64,000 bases of DNA, taken from assembly GCA_943913135.1 (NCBI GenBank), contig CALTVE010000002.1:372001-436000 (forward strand), read 5' to 3'. This DNA is from an uncultured Francisella sp. (GTDB lineage: Bacteria; Pseudomonadota; Gammaproteobacteria; Burkholderiales; Neisseriaceae). A program made the translations under genes and the position numbers. Below the pieces are notes generated by a model. The model was not told the DNA's origin, did not search any database, and saw nothing but the letters and a program-made list of their open reading frames with translations. Shown one piece after another: positions 26,999-35,287 of the stretch (the first letter of the stretch is position 1; every line of letters begins with the position of its first letter).

Positions 26999-27511
26999 TT
27001 GGCAAAAAGTTGGGTCGTCCTGGGGGCTATATCTGGCGCTGTAGGTCTTAAAGGTTGGGTAAAAGTAAGGTCTTATACGGTCCCTGTGGATGGCCTTTTA
27101 AATTATGAAACGGTAAGTATCCATTTTAAAGAGGGGCCGAAACAAGAAAAAATAATTGCTGAAGGAAAAATCGTTAACAGCCAAATGCAGCTTAAGTTTA
27201 AAGGTGTAGAAGATAGAAATAACGCCGAAACTTTAAAAGGGGCATTGATTGCTATATCTAGAAAAAATTTGCCTCCCTTAGAAGAAAATGAATACTATTG
27301 GTATGATTTGGTAGGGTTAGAGGTAGTGAATCGTCGGAGAGAGAACTTTGGACGTGTGAAAAGCCTGTTGCCTGTCGGTGCGCATGATGTGTTGGTGCTG
27401 GAAGGGGGGGGGGGGAAAAAAGAACTTTTAATCCCCTTTGTGTCTTTATATGTCGATGAAGTAGATGTCAGCAATGGCATTATTCGGGTTAATTGGGAAA
27501 AAGACTATTAA
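26999..27511 (+). CDS. rimM: 16S rRNA processing factor RimM
   Basis: Assists 30S maturation around the S19/head region. The 170-residue protein has VLGAISGAVGLKGWVKVRSY, the PRC-barrel region YYWYDLVGLEV, and the ending VNWEKDY. The start is TTG with AAAGGGGGAAG just upstream. Codons 136-141 are encoded by twelve G (27404-27415) followed by six A (27416-27421), inserting Gly4-Lys2 where relatives have a short loop; this tract could slip. The stop abuts the trmD ATG (TAAATG). Confidence 0.93.
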   Translation: MAKSWVVLGAISGAVGLKGWVKVRSYTVPVDGLLNYETVSIHFKEGPKQEKIIAEGKIVNSQMQLKFKGVEDRNNAETLKGALIAISRKNLPPLEENEYYWYDLVGLEVVNRRRENFGRVKSLLPVGAHDVLVLEGGGGKKELLIPFVSLYVDEVDVSNGIIRVNWEKDY

Positions 27512-28261
27512 ATGCACATTCAGGTCATCAGCCTTTTTCCTAAGTTATTTGAAGCTTTAACTCAAGAGGGGGTTATAGCTCGGGCGTTAGAAAAAGGTTT
27601 GTGGCGATTAAACCTATTAAATCCACGTGATTTTGCTGATAATGCTTTAGGATATGTGGATGATCGCCCTTTTGGTGGCGGGCCGGGAATGGTTTTACAA
27701 GCAGAACCCTTATGGTTGGCCTATCAAGCAGCTATACAAAAAGCGCAATCTGCGCCGCGGTTATTGTATTTAAGTCCGCAGGGATCTTCTTTGAATGAGG
27801 CAAAAATACGAGTTTTGGCGAAGGAAAAAGAATTAATCTTGCTCTGTGGTCGTTATGAAGGGGTGGATGAGCGCTTTTTACAAAAAAGTGGAGCTGAAGA
27901 AGTTTCTATAGGGGACTTTGTGGTTTCAGGCGGTGAATTGCCCGCGATGATGTTGATAGATGCCCTTCTCCGCAAACAACCTGGGGTTTTGGGCGATAGT
28001 CGGTCAGCAGAAGAAGATTCATTCGCCGTTGGCTTATTGGATTATGCGCATTATACCCGCCCCTCTGTTTGGCGAGGATTAAAAACGCCGGAAGTGTTAT
28101 TATCCGGCGACCATAAAAAGATCGCGTTATGGCGTAAACAAAATGCTTTGACGCGGACATTGACGCGGCGTCCCGATTTATTGGCGGGGCAAAGCTTAAA
28201 CCAAGAGGATGCTTGTCTCTTACATGCACTGCAAGAGCGCCAAGCTAAACCTATAAAATAA
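27512..28261 (+). CDS. trmD: tRNA (guanine-37-N1)-methyltransferase
   Basis: Methylates G37 next to the anticodon to prevent frameshifting. The 249-residue SPOUT enzyme shows ISLFPKLFEAL, DDRPFGGGPGMVLQAEPL, LYLSPQGS, LLCGRYEGVDERF and IGDFVVSGGELPAMMLID, the knot that binds SAM. It starts directly after rimM without a gap and is followed by rplS after 18 bases. Confidence 0.97.
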   Translation: MHIQVISLFPKLFEALTQEGVIARALEKGLWRLNLLNPRDFADNALGYVDDRPFGGGPGMVLQAEPLWLAYQAAIQKAQSAPRLLYLSPQGSSLNEAKIRVLAKEKELILLCGRYEGVDERFLQKSGAEEVSIGDFVVSGGELPAMMLIDALLRKQPGVLGDSRSAEEDSFAVGLLDYAHYTRPSVWRGLKTPEVLLSGDHKKIALWRKQNALTRTLTRRPDLLAGQSLNQEDACLLHALQERQAKPIK

Positions 28262-28279
28262 TAGAATAAAGGTGAATTT

Positions 28280-28654
28280 ATGAATATTATCCAGCAAATT
28301 GAGCAAGAAGAGATTGAGCGCTTAAATAAAATCAATAGAAAAGATTTTTCGAGCTTTCATCCAGGTGATACGGTATCCGTATGGGTACGCTTCCAAGAAG
28401 GCAATCGCGTGCGTTCGCAAGCCTTTGAAGGGATCGTCATCGGTAAACGAAGCCGTGGACTTAATAGCTCGTTTATTGTGCGTAAGATTTCCAATGGTGA
28501 AGGGGTGGAAAGAACGTTCCAATTTTATGCCCCTAATGTTGAAAAGATCGAAGTAAAACGCCGGGGTGATGTTCGTCGAGCTAGATTATATTATTTAAGA
28601 GGTTTAACCGGTAAAGCGGCCCGTATCAAGGAAAAATTACCCAATCGCAAATAA
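28280..28654 (+). CDS. rplS: 50S ribosomal protein L19
   Basis: A 124-residue L19, slightly longer than E. coli L19 (115). FHPGDTVSVWVRFQEGNR, RSQAFEGIVIGKRSRGLN, FIVRKISNGEGVERTFQFY and KRRGDVRRARLYYLRGLTGK are diagnostic. GGTG lies shortly before the ATG. It closes the rpsP operon; a weak hairpin with a T6 run follows before proB. Confidence 0.97.
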   Translation: MNIIQQIEQEEIERLNKINRKDFSSFHPGDTVSVWVRFQEGNRVRSQAFEGIVIGKRSRGLNSSFIVRKISNGEGVERTFQFYAPNVEKIEVKRRGDVRRARLYYLRGLTGKAARIKEKLPNRK

Positions 28655-28680
28655 TTGCCCCATAATAGCGGAAGGGCGGA

Positions 28681-28709
28681 GAGGCCTCCTTAATCGGGCG
28701 GCCTTTTTT
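28681..28709 (+). terminator. Weak terminator-like hairpin after rplS
   Basis: GAGGCC (28681-28686) can pair with GGCCTT (28700-28705, one G-U pair) over a 13-base loop, and T residues run to 28709. The stem is short, so read-through into proB is likely. Confidence 0.35.
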
Positions 28710-28731
28710 ATTGATGGAAAAGGGGAAGTGT

Positions 28732-29862
28732 ATGTCGGAAACCAATCTATGGGTGATCAAAGTCGGCTCTTCCTTAGTAACCAATCAAGGAAGAGGCATC
28801 GATAGGTTACGTCTGAGAAATTGGGTGGAACAAATTGCATACCTCAAAGAAAAAGGACTGCAGGTTATCTTAATCACCAGTGGTGCTATTGCTGAAGGGG
28901 TGCAGGCACTTGGGTGGAAAGAACGCCCCCATAATTTAGCGGATCTACAAGCAGCAGCAGCGGTAGGGCAAATGGGATTAGCCCAGGCTTATCAAGAGCT
29001 TTTCGCGCAGAAAGGTATTTTAACAGGTCAGGTTCTGCTGACCCATGAAGATATTCGTGAACGTCAGCGCTATTTAAATGTGTGTAATACCTTGTCTGCT
29101 TTATTGGCCCATCAGGTGGTCCCGATTGTGAATGAAAATGATACCGTGACCACTAAAGAAATTACTCTAGGGGATAACGACACTTTGGGTGCTTTAGTGA
29201 GCAATTTGGTTCAAGCCTCGCACTATATTATTCTGACCGATCAAGAGGGCTTATATGAAGAAGATCCACGGCATAATCCCAAGGCTAATCTAATCAAACA
29301 TATAGCCGCTGAAGATCCGCGCTTAAGTGAAATGGCAGGAGGGGCAGGAACAGCGGTAGGGATAGGAGGTATGGCGACTAAAGTGAAGGCCGCTCGGCGG
29401 GCGGCGGTTAGTGGTACCACTACTTTGATTGTATCCGGCGCAAAACCAGATGTATTGCTTCAACTTTTGGAGGGGGAAAAGGTAGGGACTACTTTGAAAC
29501 CGAGTGCGGCGCCTTTGAGAGCGAAGCAGCAGTGGATGGTTAATCAATTGCAATCGGTGGGTTCGATCACTGTGGATGCGGGGGCAGCCCAAGCGCTAGT
29601 AGATAAAGGGAAAAGCTTATTACCGATTGGCTGTATTGCCGTGGAAGGGCATTTTAAACGAGGTGATCTGGTAGCGATTTGCGATAAAAAAGGTGAAGCA
29701 TTTGCCCACGGTTTAGTCAACTACCATAGCTCTGAATTGCATCTTATTTTAGGGTGTACTTCAGAAAGTGTCGAAGAGCGTCTGGGCTTTAGAAGAGAAG
29801 AAGAAGTGGTACATCGCAATCATATGGTTCTGTTAAAGGGTGCTGAATCATCTTCTTCTTGA
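28732..29862 (+). CDS. proB: Glutamate 5-kinase
   Basis: Phosphorylates glutamate in the first step of proline synthesis. The 376-residue protein has the amino-acid-kinase domain (VIKVGSSLVTN, VILITSGAIAEG, VNENDTVTTKEITLGDND, GIGGMATKVKAARRA) and a C-terminal PUA domain (about 275-365, VDAGAAQALVDKGKSLLPIG). ATG 28732 follows AAGGGGAAG; the upstream TTG/ATG at 28711/28714 lies in the rplS terminator region and is unlikely. proA is not nearby. The stop codon overlaps a -35 element for rpsU. Confidence 0.94.
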   Translation: MSETNLWVIKVGSSLVTNQGRGIDRLRLRNWVEQIAYLKEKGLQVILITSGAIAEGVQALGWKERPHNLADLQAAAAVGQMGLAQAYQELFAQKGILTGQVLLTHEDIRERQRYLNVCNTLSALLAHQVVPIVNENDTVTTKEITLGDNDTLGALVSNLVQASHYIILTDQEGLYEEDPRHNPKANLIKHIAAEDPRLSEMAGGAGTAVGIGGMATKVKAARRAAVSGTTTLIVSGAKPDVLLQLLEGEKVGTTLKPSAAPLRAKQQWMVNQLQSVGSITVDAGAAQALVDKGKSLLPIGCIAVEGHFKRGDLVAICDKKGEAFAHGLVNYHSSELHLILGCTSESVEERLGFRREEEVVHRNHMVLLKGAESSSS

Positions 29863-29887
29863 CATGCCCATTATAAAATAAGAGAAT
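29859..29887 (+). promoter_or_regulatory. Candidate promoter of rpsU-dnaG-rpoD
   Basis: A consensus TTGACA (29859-29864), overlapping the proB stop codon, is followed after 17 bases by GAGAAT (29882-29887), four of six matches to the -10. The leader to rpsU would be about 53 bases. Confidence 0.5.
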
Positions 29888-29946
29888 CAAATATTACCCT
29901 CAATAGATTTTCCCAGTAAAATATTCTGAAAGGAAGTGATATTTTC

Positions 29947-30159
29947 ATGCCAAGCGTGCGAGTAAAAGAAAACGAGCCATTTGAAGTGGCCATGCGCCGT
30001 TTTAAACGTGCTGTAGAAAAAACAGGCTTATTAACAGAACTGCGAGCAAGAGAAGCATACGAGAAGCCAACTACGGAAAGAAAACGTAAAAAAGCTGCCG
30101 CGCAAAAGCGCCTGCAAAAGAAATTGCGTAGTCAATTATTGCCGCAAAAGCATTATTAA
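29947..30159 (+). CDS. rpsU: 30S ribosomal protein S21
   Basis: A 70-residue S21 with SVRVKENEPFEVAMRRFKRA, LLTELRAREAYEKPTTERKR and a strongly basic end. AAGGAAGTG precedes the ATG. It opens the macromolecular-synthesis operon with dnaG and rpoD. A strong hairpin terminator follows, so only part of transcription should reach dnaG, as known for E. coli. Confidence 0.97.
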   Translation: MPSVRVKENEPFEVAMRRFKRAVEKTGLLTELRAREAYEKPTTERKRKKAAAQKRLQKKLRSQLLPQKHY

Positions 30160-30185
30160 TAGGAACATCACCTGCAGGGTGCGCT

Positions 30186-30220
30186 AAAGGAATATTCACT
30201 GAATGTGAATATTCCTTTTT
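30186..30220 (+). terminator. Terminator/attenuator between rpsU and dnaG
   Basis: A perfect stem of at least 11 bp (30189-30199 with 30205-30215), extendable to 14 bp by AAA/TTT pairs, closes a five-base loop TGAAT and runs into T5. The position matches the E. coli rpsU-dnaG terminator that lowers primase expression relative to S21. Confidence 0.88.
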
Positions 30221-30289
30221 CTGTTTAATAGTTAATATTTTAAATCCTAAGGGCGATTCAAAATCAGTGCGTATGGTTGAGGCTTAACT

Positions 30290-32074
30290 ATGATAATTCC
30301 AGAGGATTTTAAATTGGATTTGCTCTCTAGAGTAGATTTGGTCTCACTCATCAATGAATATGTGTCCTTGAAAAAATCAGGGGCTAATTATGTGGGGCTG
30401 TGCCCCTTTCATAAAGAGAAAACTCCCTCTTTCACCATTTCCGGGATAAAACAGATGTACCACTGCTTTGGGTGCGGCGTACATGGAGACGCTATTTCTT
30501 TTGTGCGTGAATATGAAGGCCTTGGCTTTATTGAAGCAATTGAAAAGCTTGCCGCGCGCGAAGGTATGGACATGCCGCAAAGTTTTTCTTCAGGTACTTC
30601 AGATGAGCATCGCGCTGAACGTCAAGCTCGCGTGGTTCTGGCCGAGCGTAACGCCCTTTTGGCAGCTTATTTTCAAAAGCAGCTGGCCCATCACTCTGAA
30701 GCGCTTAATTATGCGAAAAAAAGAGGAATCCATGCTTCCGAAATTAAGCAATATGGTATCGGTTTTGCCCCCAATACTTCTTACTTGCAGGAAGTATTTG
30801 CAGAAAGCTTGTTTCCAGCATTGGCAGTTGGGGGGTTAGCCAACGAAAAGGAGGGGCGTTTTTTTCCCCGTTTCCGTAATCGGTTGATGTTTCCCATACG
30901 CGATAATGAAGGACTGGTTATAGCCTTTGGGGGGCGCGCGTTAACCGATGATGAAAAGCCAAAGTATCTTAATTCGCCCGAAACCTCGCTCTTTCATAAA
31001 AGTGAATTAGTGTATGGCCTTTATGAAGGTAAAAAAGCAATAAGAGAGAATAAGCGAGTTATTGTAGTAGAAGGCTATATCGATGTTATCAGTTTGGTTT
31101 CGCATGGGTTTCAAGAGGCAGTAGCGACCATGGGGACCTCGGTCAGCGCTTTGCATATCCGTAAACTTTTTCGTCATACAGAGCGAATTTATTTCTGTTT
31201 TGATGGTGATGAAGCAGGGCGAAAAGCGGCATGGCGTGCTCTGAAGGAGGCATTAACAGAGTTAAAAGATAGCAGAGAAATTTACTTTTGTTTTCTACCG
31301 GAAGGAGAAGATCCTGATAGCTACATAAAAAAAGTTGGCGAAAAGGGGTTTACTGACTTTTTACAACACGAAAGCCAGGCTTTATCGCATTATTTTTTTA
31401 CTCATCTTTCTAGTGAGGTGTCTTTACACAGTGCTGAAGGTAAAGCCCATCTATTACAAGAAGCCTTGCCTTTGCTGAAATCTCTCAAAGCGCTGTCCCT
31501 GCGTTTATTACTCTTACAGGAGTTAAGCGAAATTGTTGGTATTGATATGGGACAATTACAGCATTTGTTGGGAGAAACGCCGGCTTTAGCCGTAAAAACC
31601 GATTATCGCCCTGCCCATCAGAAACTCTCAAAACGGCCTAAGCTTCTAGAAATTGTCCCTAAAGTGAGGCAATTAATATATCTTCTGTTGACTAATCCGC
31701 ATTTAGCCTCATGTGTGAAACTGGCAGATTATTTGGAATATGATCTGGAAACGGAATGTTTATTTTTATTAGCTGAAGGAATTCGCGATAAAAATATTCG
31801 CCATGCGGGTCAAGCATATAGTTTATTGAGGGATGATCCAATTTATGGACCTTTAATTGAAGAGATTTATCAGCGTTTGGGGAATGATGAAGCCAATATT
31901 CTCACTATTGGAGACAAAAGTATCAACAATGAAGAGAATTTCAAAAGAGCGTTGGAAGATTTACAGAAAAGCTTATGGCAGCAGCAAATTGATGAATTAC
32001 TAGGGCTGAAAGATAAATCACCGCAACACATGCTGCTTTTAAAAGAGCTTGTGGCTCAGGCATTTAGGGGGTAA
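30290..32074 (+). CDS. dnaG: DNA primase
   Basis: Makes RNA primers for replication. The 594-residue protein has the CHC2 zinc domain (CPFHKEKTPSFTI ... YHCFGCGVHGDAISF), the TOPRIM fold with VVEGYIDVISL and CFDGDEAGRKA, PKYLNSPETSLFHKSELVYG, and a C-terminal DnaB-binding region. GAGG lies 9 bases before the ATG. rpoD begins 2 bases after its stop. Confidence 0.97.
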   Translation: MIIPEDFKLDLLSRVDLVSLINEYVSLKKSGANYVGLCPFHKEKTPSFTISGIKQMYHCFGCGVHGDAISFVREYEGLGFIEAIEKLAAREGMDMPQSFSSGTSDEHRAERQARVVLAERNALLAAYFQKQLAHHSEALNYAKKRGIHASEIKQYGIGFAPNTSYLQEVFAESLFPALAVGGLANEKEGRFFPRFRNRLMFPIRDNEGLVIAFGGRALTDDEKPKYLNSPETSLFHKSELVYGLYEGKKAIRENKRVIVVEGYIDVISLVSHGFQEAVATMGTSVSALHIRKLFRHTERIYFCFDGDEAGRKAAWRALKEALTELKDSREIYFCFLPEGEDPDSYIKKVGEKGFTDFLQHESQALSHYFFTHLSSEVSLHSAEGKAHLLQEALPLLKSLKALSLRLLLLQELSEIVGIDMGQLQHLLGETPALAVKTDYRPAHQKLSKRPKLLEIVPKVRQLIYLLLTNPHLASCVKLADYLEYDLETECLFLLAEGIRDKNIRHAGQAYSLLRDDPIYGPLIEEIYQRLGNDEANILTIGDKSINNEENFKRALEDLQKSLWQQQIDELLGLKDKSPQHMLLLKELVAQAFRG

Positions 32075-32076
32075 TT

Positions 32077-34602
32077 ATGGTAAGTAAAAAGAAAAATGAT
32101 GAAAAAAATAAATTAAAAACAATAAATAAGGGCAAAGCCCGTACCCAGCAGACCCAGGGCCTGGCTACTTTAACCCGTAAGAATAAAAAGGGAGAAAATG
32201 GACAAATGCTCGAGGGTGGTAAAGAAAAAAACATCTATGAAATTTTGAAAAATCTTGCCAATCAGAAAAAAACTCCGGGATTGACCCCCTTGCAACTGGA
32301 GCAGCACACTTTAGGCATGAGCGATGAAGAACGCCAAGCGATTGTAAATGAGCTTAAAAAGGAAGGTGTCACCATCACTCGGCCGCGTCATAAAGCAGGT
32401 CAAGAAAAAAAACAAGCAGAAAGTCAGTCACTACAGAGACGCCAGAATAAGGAAGTAAAAGAAGCTCTTAATCAAAAAAAGGAAAAAAAGCCTAAAGGGA
32501 GAGGGGTATCTGCCACCCATGAAGACAGTATCAGTAAGAAGATTAATAAAACAGGTAAGAAGCCAGCGGCGGTATCGAAAGTCAGTAAAAAATCGGTTGC
32601 TGAACAGGAACCAGGGGAAGATGGAAAAGTAGAAGAGAAAAAAATTGCTAAAACCATACCCCGAAATAAGATACCTCCTTCTAAAATTAAACCTATTCCC
32701 GAGCGTCCTCCTTTAAGTGCCGAAGAAAAAAGAGAACAAGTGAGCAAATTAGTGGCGTTGGGTAAAGAAAGAGGGTACTTAACCACTGCTGAAATCAATG
32801 ATCATCTTCCTGAAGATATGTTGGAAGGGGAGCAATTAGAAAATATTATCAACATGATAAAAACGCTCTGTATCCAGGTAACTGACGAAGCGCCAGAAGA
32901 TGAAACACTCTTAATGAGCGACCAGGTGGTCAGTGATGCGGATGAGGACGCAGTTACAGAGGTGGCATTATCTACGGTAGACAATGAAATGGGTCGCACT
33001 ACAGACCCAGTGCGCATGTACATGCGGGAGATGGGGCAAGTAGACCTCTTGAGCCGGGCGGATGAAATTCAGATTGCTAAAAAAATTGAAGGTTCTTTAA
33101 AGAGCATGATCGATGCTTTAAGTGCCTGTCCAAGTTCGATAGAAGAAATCCTTCGTTTAGTCGATCAAGTAGCCGAAGGTACTTTGCAAGCCAAAGAGCT
33201 TGCAGAAGCGATTGTAGAGTCTACAGACCTGCCAGAGGAAGAAGAACGTGTAGAAGTGGAACATGAAGAAGAACCATCCTATAGCGCTGAGGACTTAAGC
33301 AGTGAACACGAGGAAGAACTACAAGAAGAAGATGACGAAGAGGAAAAAACGCCTTCTCCTGTGATGGTAGAAGAAAATTCGAAAGAATTGAAGGCGCATG
33401 TATTATCTTACTTCGAAGGAATTAGAAAGCAGCATAAAAGCTTGGTTAGACGTCTTAGTAAATACGGATCCCAAGATAAACAGTATTTGAAACAAAGGGA
33501 GATGATCAGTAAAGAACTCCATCGGGTGCGTTTTCCTACTAAGCAGATTGAAGCTTTGTCACGGCAATTGGGTGAAAAAGTTAAGAAAATCTATAAGATC
33601 GAGAACGATATTGTTCGTTTGTGTGTAGAGCATACTGCTCTCGATAGGGAGTATCTAATCAATACTTTGAAAGGACGTTTTACGGACCTTAACTGGATTA
33701 ATGAAGAAATTGCAAAAAACAAACCATGGAGTGGTGAACTTTCTCGTTTTCGACACAATATTTTCGAACTGCAGAACAGCTTATTGGCAATTGAGCAAGA
33801 AACCATGTTAAGTACTTCTGAGTTAAAGGAAATCTATAAAGCACTTTTAAAAAGTGAACGAGAAACGAGCGAGGCGAAAGCGGAAATGATTCAAGCCAAC
33901 TTGCGCTTGGTGATTTCTATTGCGAAAAAATATACTAATCGGGGTCTGCAGTTTCTGGATTTAATTCAAGAAGGAAATATTGGTTTGATGAAGGCAGTAG
34001 ATAAATTTGAATACCGCCGTGGTTTTAAATTTTCTACCTATGCCACTTGGTGGATACGGCAGGCAATTACCCGTTCAATTGCAGATCAGGCGCGTACGAT
34101 TCGCATTCCTGTGCATATGATTGAGACTATCAATAAGATGAATCGCACCATCCGTAAATATGTCCAGGAAACAGGGGAAGAACCTGACTCTGCTACTTTG
34201 GCGGAGTTAATGGAAATGCCAGAGGAAAAAGTACGTAAAATCTTAAAAATTGCCAAAGAACCCATTTCTATGGAAAGTCCGATTGGCGATGACGAAGATT
34301 CACGCATTGGCGATTTTATCGGCGATACAAACACGATTTCGCCCTCAGAAGTAGCGGTATATTCAAGCCTACGCGAATTAACACGTGAAGTTTTGGCAAG
34401 TATTACGCCCAGGGAAGCTAAGGTATTGCGTATGCGTTTTGGCATTGAAATGAATACAGACCATACTTTAGAAGAAGTGGGAAGACAGTTTGAGGTAACT
34501 CGGGAGAGAATACGCCAGATTGAAGCAAAAGCCTTGCGTAAATTGCGCCACCCTACTCGGGCCGAGCTATTAAGCGTTTTTTTGGAAAACAAGGACGATT
34601 AA
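32077..34602 (+). CDS. rpoD: RNA polymerase primary sigma factor (sigma-70) with long N-terminal extension
   Basis: Housekeeping sigma factor, 841 residues against 613 in E. coli. Canonical parts: region 1.1 at about 218-272 (ALGKERGYLTTAEINDHLPE), region 1.2 (DPVRMYMREMGQVDLLSRAD), an acidic non-conserved region, region 2 (LQFLDLIQEGNIGLMKAVDK, YATWWIRQAITRSI), region 3 and region 4.2 (TLEEVGRQFEVTRERIRQIE). Residues 1-217 are extra and very Lys-rich; residues about 52-103 (IYEILKNL ... KKEGVTITRP) look like a diverged second copy of region 1.1. The rest is probably disordered. Confidence 0.97.
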   Translation: MVSKKKNDEKNKLKTINKGKARTQQTQGLATLTRKNKKGENGQMLEGGKEKNIYEILKNLANQKKTPGLTPLQLEQHTLGMSDEERQAIVNELKKEGVTITRPRHKAGQEKKQAESQSLQRRQNKEVKEALNQKKEKKPKGRGVSATHEDSISKKINKTGKKPAAVSKVSKKSVAEQEPGEDGKVEEKKIAKTIPRNKIPPSKIKPIPERPPLSAEEKREQVSKLVALGKERGYLTTAEINDHLPEDMLEGEQLENIINMIKTLCIQVTDEAPEDETLLMSDQVVSDADEDAVTEVALSTVDNEMGRTTDPVRMYMREMGQVDLLSRADEIQIAKKIEGSLKSMIDALSACPSSIEEILRLVDQVAEGTLQAKELAEAIVESTDLPEEEERVEVEHEEEPSYSAEDLSSEHEEELQEEDDEEEKTPSPVMVEENSKELKAHVLSYFEGIRKQHKSLVRRLSKYGSQDKQYLKQREMISKELHRVRFPTKQIEALSRQLGEKVKKIYKIENDIVRLCVEHTALDREYLINTLKGRFTDLNWINEEIAKNKPWSGELSRFRHNIFELQNSLLAIEQETMLSTSELKEIYKALLKSERETSEAKAEMIQANLRLVISIAKKYTNRGLQFLDLIQEGNIGLMKAVDKFEYRRGFKFSTYATWWIRQAITRSIADQARTIRIPVHMIETINKMNRTIRKYVQETGEEPDSATLAELMEMPEEKVRKILKIAKEPISMESPIGDDEDSRIGDFIGDTNTISPSEVAVYSSLRELTREVLASITPREAKVLRMRFGIEMNTDHTLEEVGRQFEVTRERIRQIEAKALRKLRHPTRAELLSVFLENKDD

Positions 34603-34643
34603 GTTTAATAGGACAGAAAACGTCTTTTAAGAGGCGCGAGTCG

Positions 34644-34652
34644 TGATAGAAT
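34644..34652 (+). promoter_or_regulatory. Extended -10 promoter of the tRNA
   Basis: TGATAGAAT at 34644-34652 (TGn plus TAGAAT) is followed by a GC-rich AGCGC stretch typical of stable-RNA discriminators and lies 14 bases before the mature tRNA 5' end. No good -35 is seen. Confidence 0.45.
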
Positions 34653-34666
34653 AGCGCTTCTAATCG

Positions 34667-34742
<76 letters not shown>

Positions 34743-34756
34743 ATGAAAAAACCATA

Positions 34757-35281
34757 ATGATTGCTACTATCCATCATTTGTTATTTCTATATCGATCGGC
34801 GCTTATTTTGGGATTAGGGGTGCTGGTAGCTGCCTGCAGTCCAGAAAAAGAAGTATCTAATCAAGGGGGTAAGGGAACTCATTCTTTATCTTCTCCTAAG
34901 AGGGTTTTTGAAAAGGGGAGGGATAAGAAAATGAGTGACTCTTCAGTGAGTCAGGCAAAAAAAGATTATCAAATCTTGGACCAATTTATCGAAAAAACTA
35001 ACCGAGATTTGAACGATAAAAAAAGTACTGACTTAGAAAGCATTAATTCCTTATTAAAAGAAAAAATTGAAGGTGCACAAAGCTTAAATTTACAAGATCC
35101 AATGGTGGACCAGTTACGTGCTTTGGAAATTCAATACTTATCTGCCAATTATGCGTTAAACGAGGCTTTAAACAAAATAGATGCTGCTACCATTGAACAG
35201 AAAAGTCGTGAGATAGAAGCATTGCTGGACCGCTTTAGCAATTTGCGGCAGACATTTAAAGCGAAATACCAGGTGCATTAA
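34757..35281 (+). CDS. Putative lipoprotein, unknown function
   Basis: A 174-residue protein that I do not recognise. It has a signal peptide with a lipobox-like LVAAC (Cys at about residue 28), then a low-complexity Ser/Lys linker and a charged helical segment from about residue 65 onward that looks alpha-helical or coiled coil (ILDQFIEKTNRDLNDKKSTD, YALNEALNKIDAATIEQKS). Only a poor Shine-Dalgarno precedes the ATG, which lies 14 bases after the tRNA. The decayed smc starts 6 bases after its stop, so the two probably once shared a transcript. Membrane side and partner are not predictable. Confidence 0.65.
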   Translation: MIATIHHLLFLYRSALILGLGVLVAACSPEKEVSNQGGKGTHSLSSPKRVFEKGRDKKMSDSSVSQAKKDYQILDQFIEKTNRDLNDKKSTDLESINSLLKEKIEGAQSLNLQDPMVDQLRALEIQYLSANYALNEALNKIDAATIEQKSREIEALLDRFSNLRQTFKAKYQVH

Positions 35282-35287
35282 GCCGCG

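Noticed and set aside
30186..30220. The palindrome after rpsU as a mobile-element end or operator.
   Set aside because: Stem, loop and T-run are those of an intrinsic terminator and the location is conserved in the rpsU-dnaG-rpoD operon.
34086..34592. A 168-codon open frame on the minus strand inside rpoD.
   Set aside because: It is antisense to conserved sigma regions 2-4, has Ser-rich content typical of an antisense frame, and no family match by eye.
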